Made by a program: the position numbers and the translations under genes
The notes under the pieces: model-generated
Databases searched by the model: none
Told to the model about the DNA's origin: nothing
The model's input: the letters and a program-made list of their open reading frames with translations, nothing else
Shown here: piece after piece, positions 1 to 9,930 of the stretch
Layout: the number at the start of each line of letters is the position of its first letter
How positions within the stretch are numbered: position 1 is the first letter of the stretch
DNA from: Anaerolineales bacterium
Lineage (GTDB): Bacteria; Chloroflexota; Anaerolineae; Anaerolineales; Villigracilaceae
DNA: 64,000 nucleotides
Reading direction: 5' to 3'
Assembly (NCBI GenBank): GCA_030834895.1
Contig: JAUQXA010000050.1
Span: forward strand, 124,001 to 188,000

Positions 1-813
1 GATCACGATTGCAGATGGGCTGTGCTCCACCGCGCTCGAAAGCTGCCGCAGTTTCTCCTCTGCCCGTTTACGCTCGGTTACGTCACGAACGATTCCCAGA
101 AAACTTCCGTCCGGCAGTTTTCTGGCGCTGATCTCGACGCACACCAACCTACCATCTTTGCGGAATACTTCGCCTTCAATGATTAGAGTTTTACCTTCTA
201 TGAGTTCTTTAAGTTGCAAAGGAGTCTTCGTCGGGAATTTGGCAACATCTTGAACGTTCAATTGCCGGATTTCTTCACGGGTATAATCTAGTAATTTACA
301 ACCAGCGGCGTTTACATCCAGGAACCGTCCGTTGGAATTTGCGATAAATATGGCATCTGAAGCCTGCTCCACAAGCATCCGGTACTTTTCCTCGCTCTCT
401 CGCAATGCCTCACCTGCTTGTTTACGTTCCCTCCTGATGATGGCCTGCTCAAGTTCGCGCCGCACCGCGGGAACGAGGCGCGCCAGGTTGTCCTTTAGCA
501 GGTAGTCATGCGCGCCGGCTTTCATCAACGCCACTGCGCTTTCCTCGCCTATCACGCCCGACACGACAATAAACGGCAGGTCGATCTGTTTCTCCTTCAA
601 CAAATCCAATGCAGCGGGACCACTAAATTGCGGCAGGTTATAGTCTGAGATGACAATATCCCATGTCCGTTTTTCCAGTGCCGCAAACATCTGTTCGGCT
701 GTCTCGACTCGTTCAAATACAAGCGCATAGCCCGCCTTCCTTAACAGGCGCAGGACCAATTGCGCGTCACTTTCCGAATCTTCAACAATCAATACGGCAA
801 GCGGATTATCCAC
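1..813 (-). CDS. Receiver-PAS signalling protein, C-terminus beyond left edge
   Basis: About 271 residues are visible, reading from a GTG start at 811-813. The start lies one base past the stop of the upstream response regulator gene (TGA at 815-817), so the two are probably translationally coupled. Residues 1-120 form a CheY-like receiver: acidic pair after LIVED, phospho-acceptor Asp57 in VISDYNLPQ, and Lys in the LLKDN segment. A linker and a PAS domain follow (about 140-250), ending in the usual DVTERKRAEEKL exit helix, with a further sensor domain beginning at the edge. This layout is typical of hybrid receiver-PAS kinases or diguanylate cyclases; the output domain lies outside the window. 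Third gene of an operon with the large PAS kinase. Confidence 0.8.
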   Translation of the reverse strand, partial: MDNPLAVLIVEDSESDAQLVLRLLRKAGYALVFERVETAEQMFAALEKRTWDIVISDYNLPQFSGPAALDLLKEKQIDLPFIVVSGVIGEESAVALMKAGAHDYLLKDNLARLVPAVRRELEQAIIRRERKQAGEALRESEEKYRMLVEQASDAIFIANSNGRFLDVNAAGCKLLDYTREEIRQLNVQDVAKFPTKTPLQLKELIEGKTLIIEGEVFRKDGRLVCVEISARKLPDGSFLGIVRDVTERKRAEEKLRQLSSAVEHSPSAIVI

Positions 814-814
814 A

Positions 815-1261
815 TCACCTCTTTTTGGGCGGGGCTGGTTCATTCATCACCAGCCAGTATAAGCCCAAATGTTGAACCGATTCCGAAAACTGTTTGAAAT
901 CCACCGGCTTGCGGATATAACTGTTGGCACCCAGGTCATAACTTTGCGCAATGTCCTGTTCCTCATTGGATGTTGTCAGGATGACCACCGGCAGGCGACT
1001 GGTTCGGTCGTCGATGCGAATTTGATGAAGCACCTGCAAACCGTCCATTTTTGGAAGCTTCAAATCAAGCAGAATCAAAGCCGGCAGTTCATTCAGGTTC
1101 GAACCCGTCAGCGGATCCACATCAAAAAGGTATTCCAGTGCCTCCTGTCCATCCTCCGCAATTACCAATTCATTGGCAATTCGGCTTTTTTCGAACGCGC
1201 GTCGCGTTAACTCGATATCACTGGGGTTATCTTCAACCAACAGGATTGTCTTGGATTTCAT
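815..1261 (-). CDS. Single-domain response regulator, Rcp1/CheY-like
   Basis: A 148-residue protein consisting only of a receiver domain. Visible active-site residues are Glu10-Asp11, the phospho-acceptor Asp66 in LILLDLKLPKMDG, Thr96/97 in VILTTSNEE and Lys118 in YIRKPVDF. The insert after the third helix and the LKLPKMDG motif are typical of the Rcp1 subfamily that partners phytochrome-like or many-PAS kinases. It lies 43 bp downstream of the 2026-residue kinase, whose HisKA/HATPase core is of that type, so it is the likely phosphotransfer partner. It has no DNA-binding output, so it presumably works by protein-protein contact or passes phosphate to the next gene product. Confidence 0.88.
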   Translation of the reverse strand: MKSKTILLVEDNPSDIELTRRAFEKSRIANELVIAEDGQEALEYLFDVDPLTGSNLNELPALILLDLKLPKMDGLQVLHQIRIDDRTSRLPVVILTTSNEEQDIAQSYDLGANSYIRKPVDFKQFSESVQHLGLYWLVMNEPAPPKKR

Positions 1262-1304
1262 CTAATCTCCTTATCATGGTGGATAAAACAGTTCCAACCT
1301 GTTT

Positions 1305-4300
1305 TCAGCCAAGTGTAAAATAAAATACAGCGCCACGACCAGGCTCCGCTTCCGCCCACAAACGCCCGCCATGACGATGGACGATGCGCTGGACAATGGC
1401 CAACCCAACACCCGTACCGGGAAACTCGGAGGATTTATGCATCCGCTGAAAGGCCCCAAAAAGTTTTTGGGCATAGGCCATATCAAAACCTGCGCCGTTA
1501 TCGCGGACAAAGAATACACGCCGGCCTTCCAATTCAATTTGTCCGAATTCAATCAGCGCGTCGGCGCGTTTGCCGGTAAATTTGAAAGCGTTGCCCAATA
1601 GGTTGGACAGAACAGCCTCCAGCAGGTTTGCGTCTCCCTCCGCGGTTAACCCTGACTCGATCCTAAATTCCATCTGACGATGTGGGGCATTCTGTTTCAA
1701 TTGTTCGGCAATCGTCCGGGCAAGATCACTTAAGTCCACCTCTTGCCTGCTCATTTCGGCGCGTGTCAAACGCGATAACCTAAGCATGTCGTCTATCAGG
1801 CGTCCCATACGCTGGGTCTCGGAACGCACCCGCTCGATGTATTGCCGTCCCTGTTCATCTAGCTGGTCGCTGTAATCCTCCAGCAAAGCCTGACTCCAGC
1901 CATCGATTCCGCGCAGTGGAGCGCGCAGGTCATGTGACACGGAATAACTAAAGGCCTCCAATTCCTTGTTGGTGGTTTCGAGTTGTGCCGTGCGCTCACG
2001 GACACGCTGCTCAAGTTCGGCGTTGAGGTTGAGGATTTTCTCCTCCGCCTGCTTGCGAGCAGTAATATCCTGGAATAAACCGATCGAACCGTGCGAAACT
2101 CCATTCTGATCACGAAGTTCCACTGCGGCTTCAAAGACCCAGTGAATGCTCCCGTCGCGCGCACGGATGCGATGCTCGCACTTCCAGACGGGATTAAGTC
2201 CTGAACGCACCCGTTCAACAGCCTCATCAAATGGATACTCAGCCAGTTCTTCCAGAAGAATTCTCTCCTCGGTGAGCGAATCCCAAAGAGGCTCATCAAA
2301 TTCCTCCGGCCCGTAGCCGGTAATCTGGCGGATTCCCTCTCCGATGAAATCATACGAAACCGCCACTCCATTCGCATGATATGACTGGCGATAGGGCACG
2401 GCACTGGACACCTCAATCGCCTTTCGATACAGCGCCTCGGATTCGCGCAGGGCCTCTTCTGCTTTCTTACGCGCGGTAATATCGGCAAACATGGCCACCA
2501 TATTTCGCGGTGTTGTTTGGAATGCCTTCACCTCGAACGCCCCAATGATTTGCCGATCTGTGTAGGAAATCTGCTCGGTCGACCAGGGAATACCTCCTGC
2601 CGCAGCATCCCGATAGCGTTGCGGTACCTCGGTTTCCATAAGCAGGGGAAAGGCTTCGTCAATCGACTTGCCGACAAACTGGGAATTATCCGTTTCCAAT
2701 AGCATATCTGCGGCTGGATTTGCGCCAGCAAAGATCAATTGATCGTATTCATCCAGGCTGTAGAAATGCATGCCAATGGGGGAGTTTTGATTCATCCTCC
2801 GATATAGTTCTTCGCTTTCCCTTAAGGCTTCCTCCGCCTGCTTTCGATCTTTAATCTCCTGTTGAGCGGTTGCAAAAAGTCGGGCGTTTTCAATGGCAAT
2901 TGTCGCCAGCCTTGAAAACTGGGTCAGAATCTCAACCGATTCTGGCGCAATAGTGAGTTGAGTGGCATATTCATGACCCACCCCCAAAACACCCAACACT
3001 TTGCCACTGGAAATCAGTGGAATCCCAACAATCGATGAAAGAACCTGGCGGGTATAGCTGCCAATACGACCAGGCCAGCTATCGTAGTCGTTCACGATCA
3101 ACGGCTGTCCAGTCTGCCACACCGTCCCGGCCACCCCCTCTCCGAACTGAGCGGGATGTTCCAATGATTCAGCCAATGCTCCCAGTCCAATGCGCGGTAG
3201 AAGCTGATTAGTTTCAACATCTACCATGTCAAGAAATCCAGAGTCCGCTCCTATAATCTTCCCGGCTCGCTTGACGATGTTTTCCAACAATACATCCAGG
3301 TCCAATTGAGAGACTAACTCCAACGCGGTCTCCTGCAAGGCAAGCAGGTACTTATTTTGCCTCTTTAATGCCTCCTCCGCCTGCTTTCGCTCGGTAATGT
3401 CCAGCGTAAAGCCGGCCAGTATATAGGGCTCGCCGTCTTTGAATACAGGGAATTTGGTGGTTTCATAGACGCGTCCATTCAATTCTTCAACAATGGTGAT
3501 CCGCCTACCTTCGTTCAAGATCCGCAAATCATCCGCCACCATGCTTTTTGCCAGGTCTGAAGGGAAGAGGTCGTCCATTGTCTTGCCAAGCAACTCGTTA
3601 ATGGGTAATCCAAGCATCTGCTCGTAATTTTTGCTCAACATGAGCGAGCGAATATTTTTATCCTTGAAGAAAACGTAAACCGGGCTGTGTTCGAGGAAGG
3701 ATGAGAATATTGCCTCGCTCTCTTTCAGCGCCTCCTCCGCCCGCTTGCGTTCGGTGATATCAAGGACAGTAAATGTAGCTCCCTTGGAGAAGTCGTCAGG
3801 GTCGATAAGAGTCGAAGAAAGCAGAACATCAATGACAGATCCATCCTTTTTCCGCCAGCGAGTCTCGACGACCGCTTCTTCTTGTCGGGCAATTTGATCC
3901 AATTGTTCCCTGACTACCCGCTCAAATTCATCTGGTGAGATGTGCAGCCTTTGCGCACTTTGCCCAACCAATTCCTCCACACTATAGCCTGTTATCTCAC
4001 TAACACGGGGGTTGATCTCATAAAACTTTTGATCCCTGATAACTCCAATACCGACGGGGGCAACACGAAAGATGGAGCGCATTTTTTCTTCGCTCTCGCG
4101 CAACGCCTCCTCCGCCTGCTTGCGTTCGGTGATATCGCGGGCGGCGGCATAGATCAAGTTGCCTGATGGCTGCGAACGCCATTCAATGAAACGATAGGAG
4201 CCGTCCATGCAGCGATAACGGTTTACAAAGTCGAGGACCCGCTCCTGCTTCCCAAGCGCTGTCATGGCTTCAAGAGTTGAATCCATATCGTCGGGGTGGA

Positions 4301-7300
4301 CAAACTCCAGGAATTTCCGATGCTCAAGTTCAAGGGTTGAATATCCCAGGATTGATTCCCATGCCTTGTTAACCTTGATAAAGTTTCCATCGAGGTCGGC
4401 AATACATAATAGGTCGAGGTTTATGGAGAAAAACTGTTCCAGCCTCTCCTCTGCCTGTTTGCGTTCGGTAATATCCTGCGCCGTGCCTTCATAGTAGAGC
4501 AGGTCCCCATGCTCATCGCAAACAGCGCGCGAATTTTCCAGAATCCAGATCGTGCCGCCATCCTTGCGGTATACCTCGGATTCAAAATTCGTTATACTTC
4601 CCCGCTCTTCCATTAATTTCTTGAATTCCTCGCGGCGGCCGGGTTTCACATAGAACTCGCGATCCAGGTCCGTCCTGCTGGCAATCATTTCTTCAGGAGA
4701 ATCGTATCCAATGATTCGCGCCGCGGAAGGATTGGCTGTAATGTATCTTCCCTCCGGGGTTGTTTGAGTGATGGCTTCCATGGTGTTCTCGAAGATGTGG
4801 CGATACTTCTCTTCCGCCGACCGTAATGCCTCCTCCGCCCGTTTGCCTTCGGTGATGTCCTGCATCACGCCGTGGATCAATTGTGGGTTTCCGTACTCAT
4901 CCCGCAACAACACAGCCTGGTCGTGGACCCAAACCAAGCGACCATCCGCAGACTGCATTCTGTATTCCGCCTCGAAAGGCTCGCCCACAGTGGCACAACG
5001 CGTAAATTTCGAATTTATGGATTCGCGGTCATCTGGATGAACACAGGCGTCCCAAATACTCGGGGATTTTTGCAACCATTCCCTCGGGGTATAGCCGAGA
5101 ATTTTCTCTATCTGGGGTCCGATATATATGGTTTGAATGCCGTCCTTCACGTCATCCACATAGACAATGGCGGGAATTTGCTCAACAAGCGTACGGTACT
5201 GACGCTCACGCTCATACAGAGATCGCTCGACTTTTTTGCGTTCAGTGATATCACGATAGATACCAGACCCACCAATAATCTGCCTTTCCACATAAATGGG
5301 ATACCCCACCATGGATACGTCCACAAGACTTCCATCCTTTGTACAACGAACGGTCTCTTTTTCAACGACCTGCCCTTCCCCAAGAGCTGACCTAGTAATA
5401 CCCTCGGCTTCATCCTTGTACGGTCCAGAAACAATCAGATCGTTGACATATCGGCCCTGAATTTCCGCTTCCTGATAGCCGAAAAGGTCTTCGAAAGACC
5501 GGTTTACGTTCAAAATGCGGTCTTCCTGATCTACAATGGTAATGGCCTCAGGCGACCTTTCGAACAAGCTTCGGAAGAGGGCTGTCTGCCTGCGAAGTTC
5601 CTCTTCAGTCCGCTTTCGCTCTGTGATATCCATGACCGTACCCTGATAGTACATAACGTTCCCCTGAGCATCGCGTTCGGTCATCGTTCGATCATCCGTC
5701 CAGCGAACCTGTCCATCCCTGGTTACAATGCGATATTCCTGCTGGAAATGATCGACCCCACTTGATGAATACTTACTTACTTCACGCACGACCCGCTCCA
5801 AGTCATCAGGGTGGATGATGGATGCATAGGGAATCGTTCCGGAGAGGAAATCTTCGGGTGTATAACCAAACTGGGAGGCGTTTTCAGAGACCAGTTCCAC
5901 CGGCCAACCCGCGGCCGCCTTCCAGCGGAACAGAATCACAGGGCTGTTTTCCAGCACCAATTGCGCCTCTCGCATTTTTTGATCCGCCAGCCTGACATCG
6001 GTAATATCGCGGGTGATGCTGATAATGTGCGGGGTTCCATCCAGCTCAAAAAAAGAAGCTGACATCAACCCATCCCTGATTCCCCCATTCTTCATTCGAA
6101 AACGAAATTCAAGATTCTCAACCTTGCCTTCTTTGAGCAAGCCATCCACCAGTTGTTTACGGTCCTGCGGATTCGCCCAAATATTCATTTCGACGGAGGA
6201 TTTGCCAATCACCTCTTCGGAGTCATATCCAGTAATCCTGGTAAAACCATCGTTGATCGAAACGTACATACCGTCATGCAAACGATTGATGTTGATTGAA
6301 TCGGGACTAAGGAGGAATGCCTTGCGAAATTTTTCCTCGCTTGCGCGCAAGGCCTCCGTCGTCTCGGCTTTGGTTCGATAGTAAAACACGCGCTGCTGCC
6401 GCCAGACGGCAAACAACGCCAGACCGGAAATAAAGATCGCCATGGCAACGATCAAAAGAGTCTGCCATAGCCGATCCCGCAAAGGCGTATATACTTCTAT
6501 CATATCCACCTTGGAAACCAGGAACCAGGGGGAATCCGGTACGGGACGCACATCGGCCAAAACCGGCTCCCCTCGATAATCCAATCCTTCCATCACTCCA
6601 TTTCTCCCCAACGCGGCTTGGACGGCGGGTGTTCCAGTACTGGTCAAAGGGATGCGCAAGTTGAGCGCGGCATCCTGCCTAAAACGAAGCTGGTTCAGAA
6701 ACAAGACATCCCCATCCGCGCTACGAACAAGGAGCGTCTCAGCGGTATCGCTCGGAACCGGCCATTGGTTGAGATAAGGATAGAGATATGTTTCAGGGTC
6801 AACACGAATGGCAAAAGCACCCAGCGGACGCTGATCCTGCTCCGCAAATATGGGAACCAAAATGGAGATGGAAACCCTGCCATTTGTGTCGGCATCACGT
6901 CGAAAATCAAATAACATGATCTCACCGGAATCAAGGCAGACGGTAACATCGCCTTTCAAACTGGAATACTCCGGCACAGGTTCCGTGAGATTATCGGAAA
7001 CAACCAGCCTGTTTTTTCCATCCACATCCAACAGGCTGACCTGATCATACTGGTCATAGGATTGATAACGCTTCATGCTGGCAATTAACTCCGCCTGAGA
7101 GAAGGCGTCATCCGGATTTTCAAAATAATCCTCGACCAGCCTGGAGAAGGCCTGGTTTTGATAAAAGAACTCGGCATCCAGTAAACGCTCACTACGCCAG
7201 TTCACCAGCCCGTTCACTTTCAGTTCGGCGATGGAGGAAATTTGCTTCTCCGCCTGGCGGCGGAATTCCCGTTCAAAATTGCGATAGGACAGGTTCCCGC

Positions 7301-7385
7301 CAGTAATTATGCCCATCGCCAGAAACAGGAAGATGAAGGCATAAATGGCAAATATGGGTCTACCCTTTCCATCATAAATACTCAT
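1305..7385 (-). CDS. Membrane sensor histidine kinase with ten PAS domains and one GAF
   Basis: Start chosen at ATG 7383-7385 (MSIYDGK), preceded by TGGAGGAAT eight bases upstream; a longer frame to 7472 lacks such a site. It gives about 2026 residues. TM1 lies near 10-30, an extracytoplasmic Cache-like sensor near 35-305 and TM2 near 306-328. Eight PAS domains follow, each ending in a DITERK-AEEAL-type helix, then a GAF domain (about 1350-1500), two more PAS domains, a coiled coil, HisKA with the H-box SVSHDLRAP (about 1815) and HATPase_c with DNGAGF and GTGVGLAI. The protein autophosphorylates on His and most likely signals to the receiver protein encoded 43 bp downstream. Ten PAS copies is extreme; ligands cannot be read from sequence. 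Confidence 0.9.
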   Translation of the reverse strand: MSIYDGKGRPIFAIYAFIFLFLAMGIITGGNLSYRNFEREFRRQAEKQISSIAELKVNGLVNWRSERLLDAEFFYQNQAFSRLVEDYFENPDDAFSQAELIASMKRYQSYDQYDQVSLLDVDGKNRLVVSDNLTEPVPEYSSLKGDVTVCLDSGEIMLFDFRRDADTNGRVSISILVPIFAEQDQRPLGAFAIRVDPETYLYPYLNQWPVPSDTAETLLVRSADGDVLFLNQLRFRQDAALNLRIPLTSTGTPAVQAALGRNGVMEGLDYRGEPVLADVRPVPDSPWFLVSKVDMIEVYTPLRDRLWQTLLIVAMAIFISGLALFAVWRQQRVFYYRTKAETTEALRASEEKFRKAFLLSPDSININRLHDGMYVSINDGFTRITGYDSEEVIGKSSVEMNIWANPQDRKQLVDGLLKEGKVENLEFRFRMKNGGIRDGLMSASFFELDGTPHIISITRDITDVRLADQKMREAQLVLENSPVILFRWKAAAGWPVELVSENASQFGYTPEDFLSGTIPYASIIHPDDLERVVREVSKYSSSGVDHFQQEYRIVTRDGQVRWTDDRTMTERDAQGNVMYYQGTVMDITERKRTEEELRRQTALFRSLFERSPEAITIVDQEDRILNVNRSFEDLFGYQEAEIQGRYVNDLIVSGPYKDEAEGITRSALGEGQVVEKETVRCTKDGSLVDVSMVGYPIYVERQIIGGSGIYRDITERKKVERSLYERERQYRTLVEQIPAIVYVDDVKDGIQTIYIGPQIEKILGYTPREWLQKSPSIWDACVHPDDRESINSKFTRCATVGEPFEAEYRMQSADGRLVWVHDQAVLLRDEYGNPQLIHGVMQDITEGKRAEEALRSAEEKYRHIFENTMEAITQTTPEGRYITANPSAARIIGYDSPEEMIASRTDLDREFYVKPGRREEFKKLMEERGSITNFESEVYRKDGGTIWILENSRAVCDEHGDLLYYEGTAQDITERKQAEERLEQFFSINLDLLCIADLDGNFIKVNKAWESILGYSTLELEHRKFLEFVHPDDMDSTLEAMTALGKQERVLDFVNRYRCMDGSYRFIEWRSQPSGNLIYAAARDITERKQAEEALRESEEKMRSIFRVAPVGIGVIRDQKFYEINPRVSEITGYSVEELVGQSAQRLHISPDEFERVVREQLDQIARQEEAVVETRWRKKDGSVIDVLLSSTLIDPDDFSKGATFTVLDITERKRAEEALKESEAIFSSFLEHSPVYVFFKDKNIRSLMLSKNYEQMLGLPINELLGKTMDDLFPSDLAKSMVADDLRILNEGRRITIVEELNGRVYETTKFPVFKDGEPYILAGFTLDITERKQAEEALKRQNKYLLALQETALELVSQLDLDVLLENIVKRAGKIIGADSGFLDMVDVETNQLLPRIGLGALAESLEHPAQFGEGVAGTVWQTGQPLIVNDYDSWPGRIGSYTRQVLSSIVGIPLISSGKVLGVLGVGHEYATQLTIAPESVEILTQFSRLATIAIENARLFATAQQEIKDRKQAEEALRESEELYRRMNQNSPIGMHFYSLDEYDQLIFAGANPAADMLLETDNSQFVGKSIDEAFPLLMETEVPQRYRDAAAGGIPWSTEQISYTDRQIIGAFEVKAFQTTPRNMVAMFADITARKKAEEALRESEALYRKAIEVSSAVPYRQSYHANGVAVSYDFIGEGIRQITGYGPEEFDEPLWDSLTEERILLEELAEYPFDEAVERVRSGLNPVWKCEHRIRARDGSIHWVFEAAVELRDQNGVSHGSIGLFQDITARKQAEEKILNLNAELEQRVRERTAQLETTNKELEAFSYSVSHDLRAPLRGIDGWSQALLEDYSDQLDEQGRQYIERVRSETQRMGRLIDDMLRLSRLTRAEMSRQEVDLSDLARTIAEQLKQNAPHRQMEFRIESGLTAEGDANLLEAVLSNLLGNAFKFTGKRADALIEFGQIELEGRRVFFVRDNGAGFDMAYAQKLFGAFQRMHKSSEFPGTGVGLAIVQRIVHRHGGRLWAEAEPGRGAVFYFTLG

Positions 7386-7531
7386 GGGTAAATTCCTCCA
7401 GTAAATAGCCGCCCCAGAAAGCCCCCGGAAGGTGCGTAACAATAACTCAAATCGACTCCGGAATCGCAACAATAGAAGTAAAAACTGTCATACATTAATC
7501 GATTATACAACGCGTAGTTTGAATTGAAAGC

Positions 7532-7560
7532 AAAAAGTCCCTACCAAATTGGTAAGGACT
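7532..7560 (-). terminator. Rho-independent terminator after the hydrolase lipoprotein gene
   Basis: On the minus strand AGTCCTTACC and GGTAGGGACT form a stem with a five-base loop (one mismatch), followed directly by TTTTTG. It lies 45 bp past the stop at 7605, so it ends the flavoprotein-lipoprotein transcript and separates it from the PAS kinase operon. Confidence 0.75.
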
Positions 7561-7604
7561 ATCAGACCTGCAAAAACTTTCAATTTCGGTTTTGTGACAA
7601 TCCG

Positions 7605-9275
7605 TCATTTCCCGTTCGCCCATTCCACAACGGGGATGACCCACTCATCCAACGGCTGATACAGGATGCCATGTCCTGTGCCAACCTGAAGCATGATTTC
7701 ATCGTGGCGGGCAAGTCCCCTGCCCTCGGAATATTCAAACAACTTTTTGCAGGAGCCCGCATATTCCGTATCTGCAAAATCGTAAACCGACAGGACATTC
7801 CCATACAGGGACGTCCCATTCCGCATGAATTCCGCGACAGTATCAGGGTAACAGATTGACATGATGACGAAGTTAACCTCTTCATTTTCAAGGAGGTGCG
7901 AGACCTCGATTGTAATAGCCGCACCTTTCGACGCGCCAACGACGGTGATGTTTTTGGCCGGGACTCCGGCATCCAGCAAGGCCTTCACCTGCCCTACAAC
8001 TCTCTCAGCAGACTTCATACTGTCGGCATTTTTGGGTCTCCGCTCGCTAATTACCGCAAAACCGTGGCTGGAGAACTTCTCCAGAATCGCCATGTGTTGA
8101 TATTCCCCGAAATCGGGACTGACCGCGTGGATCCCCTGATCCTCGACAATCCTGCCGTGAAGATAGAACAGGTACTTCGCAGTTGGATCAATCGATTCAG
8201 GAAAAGCATAGGCGGACAATTCCGAATCTGCTGTCGGCGCGGCTGTCGATGCCTGGTTAGACTGTATGATGTTGAATTCATGAATCTTGTCATATTGCCG
8301 TCCCATTGAGACGATCACATCTCCCGTGTTGATGCCGTACACAACCGACCATTGCGTGCTCGGCTGGGATACCTCAGATAGAAGATCCATGGCGTCCGTC
8401 GAGTTGATTTCGCCGCCGACACTGGAAAGCCCCTGCTCCAGACGGTCATATCGAGAACATTGCCCGTTGGGGCTTCCACTGACAGCACTGCGCAAAAAGT
8501 TGGTGGCGAGATGCCAGGGCTGGTCGTTGGGCAAAAGGCGCAGTTCGCCCTGATAAAACTCCGCCAGCACGGCGCGTCCCGACCGATCTGCAATCAGATA
8601 ATGAAGCGGCGGACCACTTCCCCACTCGATGTTGTAGCTCCGCAGAATGGCAACAGCCTCATCCACATCCTCTGCCTGATCGAGCATCTTGCGGATTACC
8701 ATCAGCGAGTCGATTGTCTCGTTGGCGGGGTCAATTTTCATTTCAGCAGATGGCACAGCCGCCATACCCACAGCCAGTCCGCGCTCATTCATGCCGTCGA
8801 AGGGCAAGGCAGGAGCATCCAGCAGAGCCAACCGTTGCTCGATGGGCAGGTCGGTCAATGCGTCAGCATTGTTGCCAATCAGGTAGGCAATATCCACCAT
8901 CGAAACGGAATCATATCCGTCAGTCGGGTGGTTGAACAAAAGCAGAGCGGGACTCATCTCCCAGTCGAAGTTTCGCCCGTAGAATTTATCCTCTCCGCCC
9001 ATTGCCGCGAAAAGCGAACAACCCCAAATTGACGATGGATTCGAGTCAGTCGAGAAGGATATGCCATCTGCGCTCGAACCATAATAGTGCATGGTGTAGA
9101 GCGGATAATCATCTACTTTTTCCAAACTGCTGAGGGTTGCGGTCTGCTGCTCGGTCAGGGATGATTCCGCTGTCGGCTGGGTGACAGGCATGGGGGTTGA
9201 GGTCCCGCCGCAGGAAACAAGAATCAAGCTGAGGGTTGTCACCAATCCAACGGACAGCGGTTTGCGGATTCGCAT
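7605..9275 (-). CDS. Lipoprotein with Ntn amidase (choloylglycine hydrolase/C45-like) and alpha/beta hydrolase domains
   Basis: A 556-residue protein. Residues 1-22 are a lipoprotein signal (LSLILVSC, lipobox Cys22). Residues about 80-340 resemble linear-amide C-N hydrolases of the Ntn fold: the nucleophile candidate is Cys86 in IWGCSLFAA, followed by YGRNFDW, characteristic of the C45/choloylglycine group. Residues about 350-556 are an alpha/beta hydrolase: the nucleophile elbow GASKGA fits GxSxG, and a late His lies in GTGHG. The two domains together suggest a cell-surface enzyme cutting amide and ester bonds in one substrate, such as an N-acyl compound, but the substrate is unknown. The ATG lies one base beyond the stop of the flavoprotein gene, so translation is probably coupled. 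Confidence 0.75.
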   Translation of the reverse strand: MRIRKPLSVGLVTTLSLILVSCGGTSTPMPVTQPTAESSLTEQQTATLSSLEKVDDYPLYTMHYYGSSADGISFSTDSNPSSIWGCSLFAAMGGEDKFYGRNFDWEMSPALLLFNHPTDGYDSVSMVDIAYLIGNNADALTDLPIEQRLALLDAPALPFDGMNERGLAVGMAAVPSAEMKIDPANETIDSLMVIRKMLDQAEDVDEAVAILRSYNIEWGSGPPLHYLIADRSGRAVLAEFYQGELRLLPNDQPWHLATNFLRSAVSGSPNGQCSRYDRLEQGLSSVGGEINSTDAMDLLSEVSQPSTQWSVVYGINTGDVIVSMGRQYDKIHEFNIIQSNQASTAAPTADSELSAYAFPESIDPTAKYLFYLHGRIVEDQGIHAVSPDFGEYQHMAILEKFSSHGFAVISERRPKNADSMKSAERVVGQVKALLDAGVPAKNITVVGASKGAAITIEVSHLLENEEVNFVIMSICYPDTVAEFMRNGTSLYGNVLSVYDFADTEYAGSCKKLFEYSEGRGLARHDEIMLQVGTGHGILYQPLDEWVIPVVEWANGK

Positions 9276-9276
9276 T

Positions 9277-9837
9277 TTACGCCACGCCCAACTTTTGTCC
9301 CAGTTTGTAAGCCTGTTCTATCAACTCAGGTTGTTTCTCGGCATCGCCCACATCGGACATCGTCCCGTAGACCATGCCGGCGATCTCGGCATTCAGGAAG
9401 CGGCACATCGTTTCGAAGGTGGAAATGGCGTTGATGCCGCCTGAAGTATACAAATCGCTGTCGCCGTAAGTCAGGATAAGCGCGTACTTCTTGCCTTGCA
9501 TTTCCCTCCAATCATTAGCCTGATACGCATAACAGCGGTCAATGAACAGCTTCATCTGTGCGCTGAACGTGAACCAGTAGACCGGGCTGGCAAGGACAAT
9601 CACATCCGCCGCTTCGACCTTCGGATACAAATCCTGCATGTCGTCATTGATGACACAGCCATTGCCCTGCTCGCACAGGTCGCAGGCATCGCAAGCGCGG
9701 ATGTCCAAGCCGTGCAGATAAATGCTTTCGACTTTTGCCCCGCCGGCTTTGGCTCCCGCCGCAAGCCGGTCCGCAAGCACGGAACTGTTGCCTTTTTCAC
9801 GCGGACTCCCCTTCAAGATCAATATATTCTTGCCCAT
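9277..9837 (-). CDS. Flavodoxin-like NAD(P)H-dependent FMN reductase / iron-sulfur flavoprotein family
   Basis: A 186-residue protein. The ATG at 9835-9837 (MGKNILILKGSPR) was chosen because AAAGGAGAAACC lies immediately upstream; an ATG eight codons earlier has no comparable site. The N-terminal beta strand and GSPREKGNSS loop bind FMN phosphate. ACDACDLCEQGNGC carries closely spaced cysteines as in the iron-sulfur flavoprotein subgroup. ASPVYWFTFSAQMKLFIDR is the conserved flavin-ring and dimer region. The likely role is cytoplasmic reduction of quinones or other acceptors with FMN. The C-terminus is joined by one base to the hydrolase lipoprotein gene, forming a two-gene unit. Whether the Cys motif binds a cluster cannot be decided here. 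Confidence 0.85.
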   Translation of the reverse strand: MGKNILILKGSPREKGNSSVLADRLAAGAKAGGAKVESIYLHGLDIRACDACDLCEQGNGCVINDDMQDLYPKVEAADVIVLASPVYWFTFSAQMKLFIDRCYAYQANDWREMQGKKYALILTYGDSDLYTSGGINAISTFETMCRFLNAEIAGMVYGTMSDVGDAEKQPELIEQAYKLGQKLGVA

Positions 9838-9905
9838 GGTTTCTCCTTTTGGTTGATTCATCCGACCCCAGTTTTTATCTCCCGCCAGTATACAACGAAA
9901 GTTAA

Positions 9906-9920
9906 AGACTTCCGAAGTCT
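9906..9920. repeat. Palindromic AGACTTCCGAAGTCT motif
   Basis: A 15-base near-perfect palindrome between the small membrane protein gene and the flavoprotein gene. The same word occurs at 23340-23354, where it pairs with its variant to form a long hairpin. Confidence 0.6.
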
Positions 9921-9930
9921 GCGCGTCGCT

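Noticed and set aside
7386..7472. 29-residue N-terminal extension of the PAS kinase
   Set aside because: The internal ATG at 7385 has a strong ribosome site at a normal distance; the upstream one does not.
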